DNA of 64,000 nt from NCBI GenBank assembly GCA_022828595.1, contig JAKGHH010000008.1, positions 3,346,728 through 3,410,727 of the forward strand, given 5' to 3'. The notes beneath the pieces are model-generated. The model ran no database searches and had not been told where the DNA came from. It saw only the letters and a list, made by a program, of their open reading frames with translations. Each line of letters opens with the position of its first letter. Position 1 is the first letter of the stretch. Positions 1 through 10,538 of the stretch are shown in pieces. The stretch is from Nelumbo lutea (lineage: Eukaryota > Streptophyta > Magnoliopsida > Proteales > Nelumbonaceae). The translations under genes and the position numbers were made by a program.

Positions 1-580
1 CAATTAATAACTGGGGCTTCAATTTTCAAGAGATTGCATGGTGTCTGTGTTGAGGCATAATTTGAATTAATTAGCTAGCTAGCTAGCTTTTACTTAATTA
101 GAATCTATAAGTTTCCTTCAGCTTCTCTGTTTGGGACTTTCACTTCAGTCCAACTAGCTAGCATTGGTTAATGGGGTTGGATGAATGGGGAGGAGCAAAT
201 CATGCACCTGTTGCCCAGAAGTCTATGAAGTCTGATGATAAGCTCCTCTTCTTCTGTGGAAATGTTTCCTCTCTTGATATCTGGCCTCAGATAATTCAAC
301 CATCGGAACCTGCAACTCTTCCCGCATCGGTTCAATCCTACAATTATTTATATAACGCACCCGCAATGAAACTTGAAATATTATAACCAAAAAAACAGCA
401 GCTGAAAAGAAGTTATACATGGAGAGAACAATTGGCTTACGACTTACCTGCTTTTTTAGGAAGTTCTCTCCACCTCCCGTCTCAACGAGTGTTGATGTAG
501 TCAATGAGAATCTGATCCTCGTAAACCGTCCATGCTCCCCTATTCAAGCCCTCCTTCACACAACATGGGCTTCTACCCAT
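1..580 (-). pseudogene. TT2-like R2R3-MYB pseudogene (exons 1 and 2; exon 3 beyond window edge)
   Basis: Exon 1 is 448-580 (133 bp) and exon 2 is 208-337 (130 bp), both with intact GT/AG borders and the usual R2R3-MYB exon sizes. The rest of the visible sequence (1-207) is intron 2. The frame starts [20 protein letters not shown], as in the intact copy at 10,539-11,747, but codon 33, a conserved Gly of the R2 repeat (GGA in the intact copy), is TGA here (484-482). Only 32 residues would be made. R2 also differs by Thr31Asn, His32Arg, Lys36Arg and Asn38Arg; exon 2 keeps the usual Asp in the RPDIK motif and the bHLH-binding residues. With a preserved TATA box and splice sites, it could still be transcribed. 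Exon 3 cannot be judged. I infer recent loss of function after duplication. Confidence 0.88.
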
Positions 581-642
581 TTGGCGGGCTCCTACCCTCT
601 CCTACTTGTTTGTGGGAGTGCAGAGAGCAAACAGCCTCACCT

Positions 643-652
643 CCTATTTATA
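643..652 (-). promoter_or_regulatory. TATA box of the left MYB copy
   Basis: The minus strand reads TATAAATAGG about 65 bp upstream of the pseudogene ATG (580). The same motif in the same local context lies upstream of the intact copy at 11,871-11,880. Transcription would start roughly 25-35 bp downstream, near 615. Confidence 0.6.
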
Positions 653-1195
653 ATTCTACTAGAAGAGATAGGCGCCATCGTCGGGCTGATGTTAAAACGG
701 AAACCCATATTCTCTATCTATAGGAGAGTGATTACATTTAATTTCCTAATAAAAAGAAAACTAAAGTTGATTTGGGGTTTAAAAAAAAAAGGATTTTGAG
801 TGAATTAAGGTAGCATGTGTTCCAAATAAGACCTTAGATTATTGGCTTTTGCTGGGATCATCTTGGTTGTGTATCTGTGTATACCATGTTAATTTTATAC
901 ATTATTAGATATTCAGAGGTCACTATAATATAGGTTTTGTCTTTAATTACCCTAGAACATTTTGGCTTCATCAACAGATTTGTGGGAGAGATTTTTGTTT
1001 TTACATTAAACAATTTTTTTGTTTTATCGATACAAATTGTTGTTTTTATTTGAAACGTCGATGATGGTCCCTGTATATAATTTTTTTAGTTGAAGTGATT
1101 CTCATATATCTTATTAACATTTTGCATCAATCGACCAAAAAGATTTCAGAACTAGCTAAACCGTAATTTGGTGTTTAATAGTTACATTTCCAGGA

Positions 1196-1579
1196 TTGGA
1201 GCTATAAATCTGGCCGTGCTGGGCCAGCATGTCATGGCCCACATGCGGCCCGTGTAAAGTGTGGGATGTGCCGTGTTTTTCTTTTTTGGGATACTTTGAG
1301 GTCAACCCGGCATGGCCCATGGCTCGTGCCATGCTGCGGGTCGGGCTGGTCCCTCAGCAAGTTGGGCTGCGGATGAGGCCAAATCATGTCTTTTAAAAAT
1401 TTTCAAAAAAATTATAATAATTTTAACATAAATTAAAAAATAGACAAACAAATAAAAAAGATTTTAAAATTTTATTTTATATAAATTTTGAAATATACGA
1501 TTGTATATATATACAAGGATAAAATGAAATAATATAATAAAAGTGAAAATAAAATTATATATTAACATATTATATAATT

Positions 1580-1622
<43 letters not shown>

Positions 1623-1660
1623 TGCATATTATATTATATATAATATATGGGCTGTTCTGG
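1196..1660. mobile_element. GC-ended, AT-cored non-autonomous element (left part only)
   Basis: It begins with a GTAAATC/TATAAATC-type terminus followed by GGCC-rich repeats (GGCCGTGCTGGGC and similar), then an AT-rich core with an (AT)n run at about 1,590-1,615. The same element sits at the equivalent place in the right MYB copy (12,566-13,189), where both ends survive. Here the right end is missing and the sequence jumps to the flank that matches 16,010. I place no transposase in it. Confidence 0.55.
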
Positions 1661-2212
1661 GCTGAACCATCATTCTTCCTTTTTATTTTATTTATCAAAA
1701 ACATTACGTATAATACACTATCCCTTATAATACACTACGAATAAAAGTTTATGAGATGAATAAATCAATAAAAGTCATATAAAAAAACTTTTTATTTATC
1801 AAAAGCCCAAATAAAATAAATATGCGGCTGAAAATCAACCATGCGTTATATTATAATTAATAGGGTAAAAGACTTAAACCTCCCTTCAACTTTCGGATAA
1901 ATATTGGAACCTCCTCTATCAGAATTTTGAATAATGAAATCATTTAAATGTCATATTTTACCCTTACTATTTTTTTTTTTTTCAATCTAATAGAATTCAA
2001 CAATGATAGTGCTTGTTGACAAAACAGTCGTTTAAATAAAAACTCACAAGGGTTACTAACCTTTTTTTGTTACACCCAAAGACAATTTTATTCATAAATG
2101 CTCAAATTACGAGGTTGTAAATGTAACAGTAGGAAAGGGAACCAACAAGTGTAAAAGCAATCTAAACAAGATAGGATTAAAACATGTAACCAAGAGCATT
2201 GGGAGAAAACCA
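1661..2212. other. Duplicated flank without a gene
   Basis: AT-rich sequence matching 16,010-16,400 in the right copy. Short frames here are not conserved between the two copies. No coding signal seen. Confidence 0.6.
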
Positions 2213-2488
2213 AGGTTTTTAAAACCGAACCGATCAGGGTCCAGTTACCAGTTCAAACGGTTTGACCGTTCGATCCGAATGCTTGGCCCATTTTGACAAA
2301 AATATAAAAAAATCCAAAAGCGGTCAAAACCGTTCGAATGATTAATCATCCGGTTCAGTGGTTTGCTGATCAAAATTAAAAGTTTTGGGAGGAAATCCGG
2401 TTTTTGAGGAAAATGAAACCGGTCACCTGACCAGTTCCTGATTTTTCTATTCCAACCATCCGGTGCGGTCCAGTTTTGAAAACCATGG
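2213..2488. mobile_element. MITE with GGTTTTnAAACCG-type termini (family A)
   Basis: The left end reads GGTTTTTAAAACCGAACCG and the right end CCAGTTTTGAAAACCATGG, an imperfect terminal inverted repeat. The interior holds several CGGTT/AACCG motifs. Relatives are at 4,889-5,164 (opposite orientation), 43,406-44,003 and 48,480-48,786. It is absent from the matching stretch of the right MYB copy, so it was probably inserted after the duplication. No coding capacity. Confidence 0.7.
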
Positions 2489-2639
2489 AAAAAACAACTC
2501 GAAAAATCTTTGCAAACAACAATGCTAAAAGGTCGATAGATGCCTCCAACAAAGATGAATCCAGCAAGTGTAGCTCCCTACTATGTGGAACCTGACCAAC
2601 AACACAGCCAACAAAAGGGATGCTCATGAGATTTTGATC

Positions 2640-2860
2640 CATAGGCCATGAACTAATGTCCGCGTCATTTCTTGCAGGCCTCTCTTTGCCATTGTACCTG
2701 TTTTTGTTTAACTTTTTTCACGAAAAAAACGTTTGCATCGTTCTTGTCTCTTTCAGGGCGCTTCTTTGCCATCTTAGTGCCCATCTGCCATTCTCTCAAA
2801 TGGGCCTTTGATTGCTTCGATTTTGAAGCCACAAAGCTGCCATTTTCCACCATGAATGGG
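2640..2860 (-). other. Conserved block with a short open frame, function unknown
   Basis: This block is kept at 16,590-16,790 in the duplicate. On the minus strand both copies encode a basic stretch containing SKSKQSKAHLREWQMG followed by KMA(K/R)KRPERDKNDA. Here the frame stays open to about 2,665; in the right copy it ends after 36 codons. Only two residues differ in the shared part, both conservative or mild. I do not recognise the peptide. It may be an exon remnant or chance. No splice sites or start were established. Confidence 0.25.
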
Positions 2861-3190
2861 AAAATTACTGCTACATATATTTTCTTTTCTCCATGTTGCC
2901 TTCTTCCCTCCGCACAAGGGAAAAATAAAAACAATTGATGAAATGGCTCGGTTGAGGTTGTTGTTCTTTGATCTTTCTGTGATTTGTGTGTCTGTGTGTG
3001 TATATGTGTTTTATTTTTAGAATTTAGGTTCTTTTTATGAATCGTCTAAAAATCACAAAAAGGATAAAATTGGACATTTAAAAAAAAAATTAACAACTTG
3101 TAATGTCATATGCAAATTAATTGGAAAGAACTGACAATGGAAGGGAGGTCTTTGTCTGATGACATGATCCAATTGGGGAGGTTTTAGCCC

Positions 3191-4305
3191 AACCCTATTT
3201 CTTATTAATTTCGTTAATTAACAACCCTCTTTCTCATTAAATTCGTTTTGTTAGTATAAAACTTCAAATTAGCAATAACAAGATTCTAACCCTAGCCATT
3301 AGACTTTAAGAATTAGAAGTAATCACCACTAAGCCACGCCCATTTGCTTGCTATAAGTTTAAGCATTTTTATTTTTAAGTAAATTTTCTCTTTTTCTTAG
3401 TATATGCTTATCAATAAATGTTAGAATTAATTATTAAAATTTATGTATTAATAAATATTAAGATAAATTATATTGATTATTTTAAAACTAATGTATATCA
3501 ATATACATTTTAGTGTTTTTTTTTGTTTTTTCACGTTTTAGTTATTCCAGCATTTGTCAATAGTTACTAAGTGTGTCTTGATATCTCGAATTTTATATAG
3601 ACCATTAAATTACAGTTTTTTACTTTTAAATAACTTATTTACCATTATTAATATATTTTTAGGATTTATTTACATTTTTTAGCATATTTATACGTATCAT
3701 GATTTTTCGTCCGTATCTATACATATCCAAAACGTATCTCAATATATCTCTTAAAATTATTTTTCCGATACATCTTACATTTCTGATACTTTAAATCTTG
3801 CTTTTATATGATCTAATTAGGAAAAAATCTTGAACTCTTTTCAAAAAAAAAACAAAACACAACAAAAAAAAAAAACAAAAACTATAAAGGCAAAAAGAGA
3901 CAAAGAAGAGTAGAGAGAGTTGGTTTCTTTAATTGTAGAGTTTGTGGGTCTGATTGAAGTCGTTCAATTTGGATGTTCTCTAATCCCTGTTGGGCCAGTG
4001 TCCGCATTAAATTAAGGAAAAGCTTGGTGCATGTGACTGAATTGAATAGGACGAAATACAGTGTCATTGTGGACAAGTGCAGCCCAGGTCAAATACAGAA
4101 AGCGCTGGAGATGTATAATAGAGCACCGTATTTAGTATTAACTGCAGGTAGACAAAAAAAGAAAACGCAGAGCGGCAGAGGACAGTGGCGTTTGCAAGTT
4201 AGCGATCGATGGTCCAGTGGTTTAATCGCACGAGGGAGGATTCCTATTCACAAGACAAATGAGAAAAGTCCAGGCCTATCCGTTTGTTTGGCATCATGCA
4301 TGATG
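3191..4305. other. Intergenic, no gene recognised
   Basis: AT-rich DNA with poly-A/T tracts around 3,070-3,095, 3,510-3,530 and 3,845-3,885. A plus-strand frame at 3,973-4,377 runs into the hairpin element that follows and shows no recognisable domain. Confidence 0.5.
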
Positions 4306-4588
4306 CGAGACCGGATCTGCTCCGCGCCCCACAGGCACATCCTATCACTCATTAGGAATACCTCTCATTTTTATTAATTATTATTCACTGAAGATGTTTC
4401 GGATGCATGATAGATGTACATGTAAAGTATTCATTCGTGAGGAGCAGATCCCGTCACACGTGATGTATAAATATAAATATATATAATTTCTTGAAGGGTC
4501 GCTTTTGATTGGGTGACGAAATGTGCTCCTCACAAATGAGTGGATGTGCATGTGAGGCGACAAGTGTGAGAAGCAGATCCGGTCTCCG
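4306..4588. mobile_element. Hairpin MITE (family B, GAGACCGGATCTGCTCC ends)
   Basis: Inverted termini: GAGACCGGATCTGCTCC on the left, and GCAGATCCGGTCTC on the right. Nested inner arms (CAGGCACATCC against GGATGTGCATGTGAGG) make a foldback. A second copy of the same ends is at 36,072-36,245, and related shorter hairpins are at 18,910-19,080 and 41,717-41,842. Non-coding. Confidence 0.7.
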
Positions 4589-4888
4589 CTTTCAGTTACC
4601 ACTGCTTTCACTGTTTTGGACTTGTTGAAGGCTTCAGGCTTCCCAGACACCCTTTATAACAACGACCGTGACATGATTGCAAAATAAAAGACAACATTTA
4701 ATACACACAGTAACACACGTTTGTATCGTCCTAGAAAATTCCTAGACTAGGATTGAATTAATTCAAACAGGGGGCGACGTGGCTACTTTGGAATGGCTCC
4801 CGCATTCATGGCGACGTCTAAATATCCACCATACCTGATTTTCCATTTCTGACCTCATTAACACTGATCACCTGTTTGGTTGCTCCGA

Positions 4889-5164
4889 CCATGGTTTTCA
4901 TTTGAACAGTCGGATTAGAAAAAAACCGGGAACGGTCAGGTGATGGGTTCCATTTTTCCCCAAAACCGGGATTTCTCAAAAAACTGTTGATTTTGGTCAG
5001 CAAACTGCTACCATTTGAATAGTTTTGACTATTTTTTATTTTTTTAATCTTTTATGTTTTTTTGGTCAAAATGGGCCAATCATTCGGTTCAAACGATTGG
5101 ACCGTTTGACCTGGTAATCGGACCCTTGACCGGTTCGATCTCCGGGTCGATTTTAAAAACCATG
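4889..5164. mobile_element. MITE family A, opposite orientation
   Basis: It starts ACCATGGTTTTCA and ends GATTTTAAAAACCATGG, and its interior is the reverse complement of the 2,213-2,488 copy, including the ACGGTCAGGTGA and CAAAATGGGCCAA blocks. No coding capacity. Confidence 0.7.
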
Positions 5165-5263
5165 GCTCCGACTGAGATGGGAAAATGGAAATATTTCCAT
5201 TAAATATATTTCCATTTGTTTGTTTTATGAGATTGACTGAGAAATCACAAGACGTGACCTCCC

Positions 5264-5534
5264 AAAACTTGGGGGATGTTTGGAAGCGTGGTCATTTTTC
5301 TGAAAAACGGTGCCACATAGGATCCATGTAGGTGATTCTACAAACACCCACATATACAACTGTTTGGTTCAAGCGTTTTTTGAAAAAATGCTGAAAAACG
5401 TTTGTGCATCGTAAACCGGGGCACAACCATTGCATGAAACATCAAATTTGACGTTTCATGCAATGGTGAACTGTTGCCCCCAATAGTCGATTGATATGGT
5501 GATTACGTGTATCCTATGTCGGGCTTACTTGCCA
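5264..5534. mobile_element. MITE family C, first part (interrupted copy)
   Basis: It starts GGGGGATGTTTGGAAGCGTGG and matches the reverse complement of the intact copy at 9,848-10,264 up to CTTACTTGCC. An internal palindrome (TGCATGAAACATCAAATTTG and its inverse) lies at about 5,434-5,466. The element resumes at 6,921. Confidence 0.65.
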
Positions 5535-6920
5535 GATGAGTTGTCACTAGTTAGAATGATCTGGTGCTTCTTGGCCCATCGGAACATTTTATTCAAATGA
5601 GTGGTAGGGTTTTACCTATATTCATTTGCTCCTTGCCGTCAAAATTTTTTTCTCCTCTCATGGTTGATGTTCTATAACCTCTACTAATTTTCTTCATCAC
5701 TGTCATCGTCGGAGGAGGTTGGTTGTCACCGGAGGAGGTTTCTTTCTATACATTTTTTTCCTATCACGGTTGATGCTCTGTAAACTCGCTTTATCATTTA
5801 TAGATTAATGCTCTAGATTGTAAACTCGTTTTATCATTCAAACATTTGTTTTCACTTTTAAAGGAGTTCTTAAGTTGTCCTTATTACTCTATAATCAGTC
5901 AATAGTAACTCAGTTTACAGGCATAAAGAATAAAAATGAAATAACTCGGTTCAAGCATTTGATGGGGCAGTGGGGTTGCAGGTAGTGGCAGAAAAAGTTT
6001 TGGAGGAGGTAGAGGCAGAAGGCCTGGGAATGCCAAGTATCGATTCTGGTAGGAAAACCCATTATGATAGGAATGTTGTAGCAGGTGATATTGATATTAA
6101 TTAGGTTCTGTGCTCCCTCTGAACCTCTTGGCCTAAGAAGAATATTTCCTGTCATTAATAAGTTCTTCCCTTGCTTCCATTATTTGGTCGAGAGAGAAAC
6201 TGAGTGAGAGTAACAAGGATGATGACCATGAGAGATAGAAAGAGAAGTGGGGTTTAAACTATTGATCTTGTCTGTGGAAAAGGCTTCTAAGTTTTGAGGT
6301 TGGGCATTAGGATAGTAGTAATTGAAGCATAGAGAAAGAAAATTGGCTTGAGTTTTAGAGGTTGAGTTTTCCTTCTGTCCAGTTCTGTAAAGTGGGTTGA
6401 TGCCGTCAAATAATCAAAACAAAAAAAACGAGCAACAACAACCTCTTACAAGAAAATAAGCAGTTTGTTCATCACCTCACTATTGTTGTGTCAAGCAATT
6501 TGCATTTTCAATTTCATGAAATAAAACATTTAAAATTACATCTTTTAATATAGATCATTAATATCAAAACACCTTAACCAAAAGGAGGAATGAGGCATTG
6601 GTTCAATCAAGTGTAGTTTGATTCACAAAAAGAATGAACGAAAGAATTAAAAAAAAAGCTCTTAAGACCTCATATTAATTTGTTCTTACAAAGGCATTTA
6701 TTAATTGCTACCTTGTAATTTTGCTTTATATCATTGAGAATGGGTCAATGTTCAATTCTCTATTTCATGATAACGTTTATATTATGAGAGAAGATAGGTA
6801 CTATTTCGTAATAACATTTATACTATGAGGGAATCATCCAATTAATCTGGACAATTTGATGGGCATGGTTATATAATATGGCATGGTATTAGCTCGCACC
6901 ATCTTATAGAGTAATGTATG
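5535..6920. other. About 1.39-kb insert that splits a family C MITE
   Basis: This block separates two halves of a MITE that is continuous at 9,848-10,264. It contains no recognisable gene. I could not define its ends or a target-site duplication, so its nature (insertion or rearrangement filler) is open. Confidence 0.4.
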
Positions 6921-7115
6921 TACATACATGAAAAATGATGAAAATCACCTTACCTAACAGCATTAGTATTGCTCACTGCCTACGTGGCAAAAATACTCCC
7001 AAACATACTAAGGCATTTTTTTTTTTGTGTGTGTGTTAAAAACGGGTATAGCAAGCATGGACTTTTTTTTTTTGAAAACCGGTCCCAAAAAACGCCCATG
7101 CTTCCAAACACCATC
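6921..7115. mobile_element. MITE family C, second part
   Basis: It continues the family C element with TACATACATGAAAAATGATG, then ATCACCTTACC and TGCTCACTGCCTACGTGGCA, and ends CATGCTTCCAAACACCAT, the inverse of the terminus at 5,264. Confidence 0.65.
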
Positions 7116-8256
7116 TTGCAATGTGGAGTCATGCTGAAATGGTGCGACCCTGGTGAAATGAATAGAAAATATATCGTCACCTATAGTAAGTGTCTCGTCT
7201 TTCTTCCACAATCCAAGTTTTCACGTCCTCCCGGTTAGAACTCCGATCACTTCTTTGGCCATAACCATTAAAGATAAGACCAGATCTCCGGCCATTTTCG
7301 TTGTTGTTTCCGGCAAGGATTGGTCTAGGACAACACCCATTGGTTTGGGCATATTTTTATGTTCAGTTTTTCTTTGATTTTTGTTTTCGTTTTAAGTCAC
7401 TAGCAATATCTGGTCACCCCTGATCTGAACGCCATTGATTCTGACGGTATCGTAGGTGGGGTTTCCTTCTGAAAAAGTTTCTAAAAAAACATTAGAATGT
7501 TGTTGGGATCGAAGCAAATGCAGGCCCTAAAATTGCATGAGTGGAGGCGGTATATTCTGGGATGTTGCAGTAGAGTTACCGCAAAAACTGTTGCAAATGC
7601 AAGCCCCCAGACATCTAGCCGTATCTCAAGGTATTGAAGATTGAATTGCTTCTTGGTGACTTCTTCTTTCTAAATGTTAACAGTTACATTTCTCAGTAAA
7701 CAAACATTGAAAACTTGATTTTACCATATATTTGACTAACAAAACACAGGACACCCCAATGAGAATAATTTTTTTGTTTCTCATCCCATCCTTTGCTTTT
7801 CTTTCCAAGACTAATTTTCTTGAAAACCAAACAGACCATAATGGAAACACTTGGAGATCTGACAGGGTTTAGAAGATACTTTGACACTGTCATGGCAGTT
7901 GTGGGTGGTTATGCAAATCCATCTCCCATCGTCTAGTGAAACTGATAGACTTGTTTGGATACTCACACCAATGATCCGTATATGAACTCACACCCAATAC
8001 AAATCCTTTTTTTTTTCCTACTGCATTTCTCCTTTTAATCTTGCATAAAACTTGTAGCTCAGTGGCCGTTTGATAATTCTTGCTAAAAAGAGAAGCTGAG
8101 CTCAAAAATATAAAATATCCAATGAGCATTTGAAAGGTGGTATTAGATGAAGACCAAAAACCATTTGTTAAGATATACTTTTGAAAGATTGTCTCAAGAC
8201 AAGAAAAACCTTGCTAAAAACTATTTCATTATATAGTATTGCATAAATATAATATA
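7116..8256. other. Intergenic, no gene recognised
   Basis: Only short frames without recognisable domains. No tRNA or other RNA structure seen. Confidence 0.45.
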
Positions 8257-8742
8257 GGGTAAATTGCTGAAATCTCCATTGAAATTTGGTAATTGTAATT
8301 AACTCTAAATTTTCTAACACAGTTGCAAGTAAATCTTAGAATCCTCTAATAAGAGGCATGAAAATGTCCAAAACACCCATGTAATTACTTTTGACCAAAG
8401 AATTTACTTTTCAAATTTTTCTTCATATCAACTGTCATCCCAAACCCTTCCTATCTCCTTTTCCAAAATTGATTTATTTTCCAAATTTGCTCTTCATATC
8501 ATCACTCCAAGGTAAAAATGCAACTTTAAACTCTCTTTTGTTTTTTGTCTTTCTTGTTGCTTATAAAGTTTTAGATTGTTTTTTTTTTATAAAGATTAGC
8601 CTCAATAGTAATTGCATGGGCATTTTGGGCATTTTTGGTGCCCCTTGTTAAGGATTCTAACAAAGGGGGTCTACTTGCAACTATGTCAAAAACTTCACAA
8701 TTGCAATTACCAAACATCAGGGAAAGTTTTAACAATTTACCC
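8257..8742. mobile_element. Non-autonomous MULE with GGGTAAATT ends
   Basis: The left end GGGTAAATTGCTGAAA and the right end AACAATTTACCC are inverted. Similarity between the arms extends for roughly 130 bp (GTTGCAAGTA, AGAATCCT and CATGNAATTAC blocks recur inverted). The flanks TATAATATA and TGTAATATA agree at 8 of 9 positions, the duplication size expected of Mutator-like elements. No transposase. Confidence 0.72.
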
Positions 8743-9847
8743 TGTAATATAATTATTACATGATGTATATTAATGAGACATGTATGGGTCCCACTAATAG
8801 TTGTACAAGTGCAGAATGGCGCATGGGTCCACAAAAAAATATTATGTATCCCACTAGAAATACCTTGTGGGGATCTATTATAAGTATCATGTGGATTGTA
8901 CATGTAAGTAATAAGCTCCACAAATAATATACACTTGTAGATCGGAATGGCAATGGGTGCACTCAGAGGGGATCATATTCCTTGTACCTAATCTCAACTT
9001 TTAAATTAATCCCCATCGTACCCCGTGAGAATGAGGAAAATTGTCAACCCTACTTGCTTGTAGAATGGCATGTAACCTTTTTATTAGACTCATGATAATA
9101 AAACATTTGGGCATTTTAAATGCTCCATGGCCCAACAAGAAGTGTGTTTCTTGGCCCCCATTAGTTTATATCAGTCCCAGGGGGTGGCAGAGGGGAGTCA
9201 TGGCCCTCCTATGTCTTCAAAATTCCTATAAAACCCATTTAAATTCTACTTATATTTTGACTCCCTTACCTATGTTTACTAGCTTTTGGCCCCCTATCCA
9301 TATTTTCTAGGTTTTGGACCCCCTCAAGAAACATTCTAACTCCACCCCTGGTCAGTTCTTTACATGAAATGTATCTTTCATTATTTAAATGTCTATAATA
9401 TATAAATAATTATTATTAAATTTGATTATATAATTATATCTTTACGTTTTAATTGCAAACCTCTCCATAGTCTATGCCCTTAATTACACTGGTACCATAT
9501 AAGCAGATAATTAGACTTGAATCCTGTGTAAATTATAAAAACTTAAACCGAAATGACTTATATCATATACCGTTAATGCTTGTACACGTCATTTGCTCTC
9601 ACCTATTAATACTACAAGTGGAAGGGGATTCCATTAAAAAAGAAAAGAAAAGAAGCAACCGAAGAGGTGTAAATCCACCGACCATCAATAAAAGGAGTGG
9701 GAGATGATGAGATATCACTGGGAGATGTTTCCAATACAAGGTAGGGATGTGGTGTAGAGTATTGTGGGGCACAGATGTGAACTTGAAGTTATGTACTCAA
9801 CTTGATGTTTCACAACTGACGTCGGTCTGTTGCATCCAAAGTAAAAG
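8743..9847. other. Intergenic with degenerate repeat debris
   Basis: Holds imperfect inverted sequences around 8,756-8,945 and, at 9,290-9,350, a TCTAACTCCACCCCTGG end typical of a degraded plant DNA transposon. A fragment at 9,700-9,775 resembles the core of the family B hairpins. No gene recognised. Confidence 0.4.
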
Positions 9848-10264
9848 CTTACATGGTGTTTGGTAGCGTGGACACTTATCGAGACCAATTTTCAAGAAAA
9901 AATGCCCATGTTTCAAAAACTTGTTTTTACAAAAAAAATGCTTCTGTCATGTAGGTAGTGAGCAATATTATGCTGTTTGGTAAGGTGATTTTCATCACCT
10001 TTTTTCATGTATGTGTTGATAGGTAAGCACCAAATAGGATACACATCAGTCAACCGTTGAGGGAAACAGTTCACGGATGCATGAAACACCAAATTTGGCA
10101 TTTCATACATCGGTGGTGTCCCAATTTTTGAGGCATGCCCAATTTTTTAATAATCAGCTAAACCAAACAATGAGATACATGGGCGTTGGTTGAAATGCTT
10201 ATGTAGATCCATTGTGGCACCATTTTTATGAAAAACAGCCACGATTCCAATTAAACATCCCCTT
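9848..10264. mobile_element. MITE family C, intact copy
   Basis: It starts CATGGTGTTTGGTAGCGTGG and ends CCACGATTCCAATTAAACATC, an imperfect inverted pair. Its full length matches the two-part copy at 5,264-7,115 in inverse orientation. It lies about 275 bp downstream of the intact MYB gene. Non-coding. Confidence 0.7.
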
Positions 10265-10393
10265 AATCACTTTGGCCGAAGACGAATTTTAATTGTAGGA
10301 ATATATAACTACAATTTATTTCTTTAACCAAGTACATAAGATGCATTAGCGCTATTCCTTCTACAAATGGAGAAAAGATCCGCTCCAAAATTA

Positions 10394-10399
10394 TTTATT
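10394..10399 (-). terminator. Candidate polyadenylation signal of the intact MYB gene
   Basis: The minus strand has AATAAA about 140 bp past the MYB stop codon. Plant signals are loose, so this is only a candidate. A second AATAAA is at 10,315-10,320. Confidence 0.3.
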
Positions 10400-10538
10400 T
10401 TTTTAACCAAATTATTTCTTTAAGCCAATGTCTTGCGCTCCAAAATTAAGATCCGCTGGTAGCTAGCTATCTAGATAGCTTTGAACGAGCTAGCAGTAGT
10501 GCAGTATCGTCATATATATGATATATCCCTTAGAGTTC

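Larger units (their letters stand above)
1..3190. repeat. Tandem segmental duplication, left copy (TT2-like MYB locus and upstream flank)
   Basis: This segment aligns by eye, in the same orientation, with about 11,143-16,940. Matching landmarks are MYB exon 2 (208-337 and 11,376-11,505), exon 1 (448-580 and 11,615-11,747), the TATA box, the flank at 830-1,200 and 12,180-12,570, and blocks at 1,660-1,860, 2,520-2,850 and 3,095-3,190, which match pieces between 16,010 and 16,920. The offset grows from about 11.17 kb at the MYB exons to about 13.9 kb further right, because the right copy has gained more insertions. The left boundary lies outside the window. Homology fades near 3,190. Confidence 0.85.

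Noticed and set aside
419..799. Plus-strand frame of 126 codons
   Set aside because: It is antisense to MYB exon 1 and promoter sequence. No domain, and not kept as a frame in the other copy.
3973..4377. 134-codon plus-strand frame
   Set aside because: It runs into a hairpin MITE, shows no recognisable domain and has no splice or promoter context. Left as unassigned.
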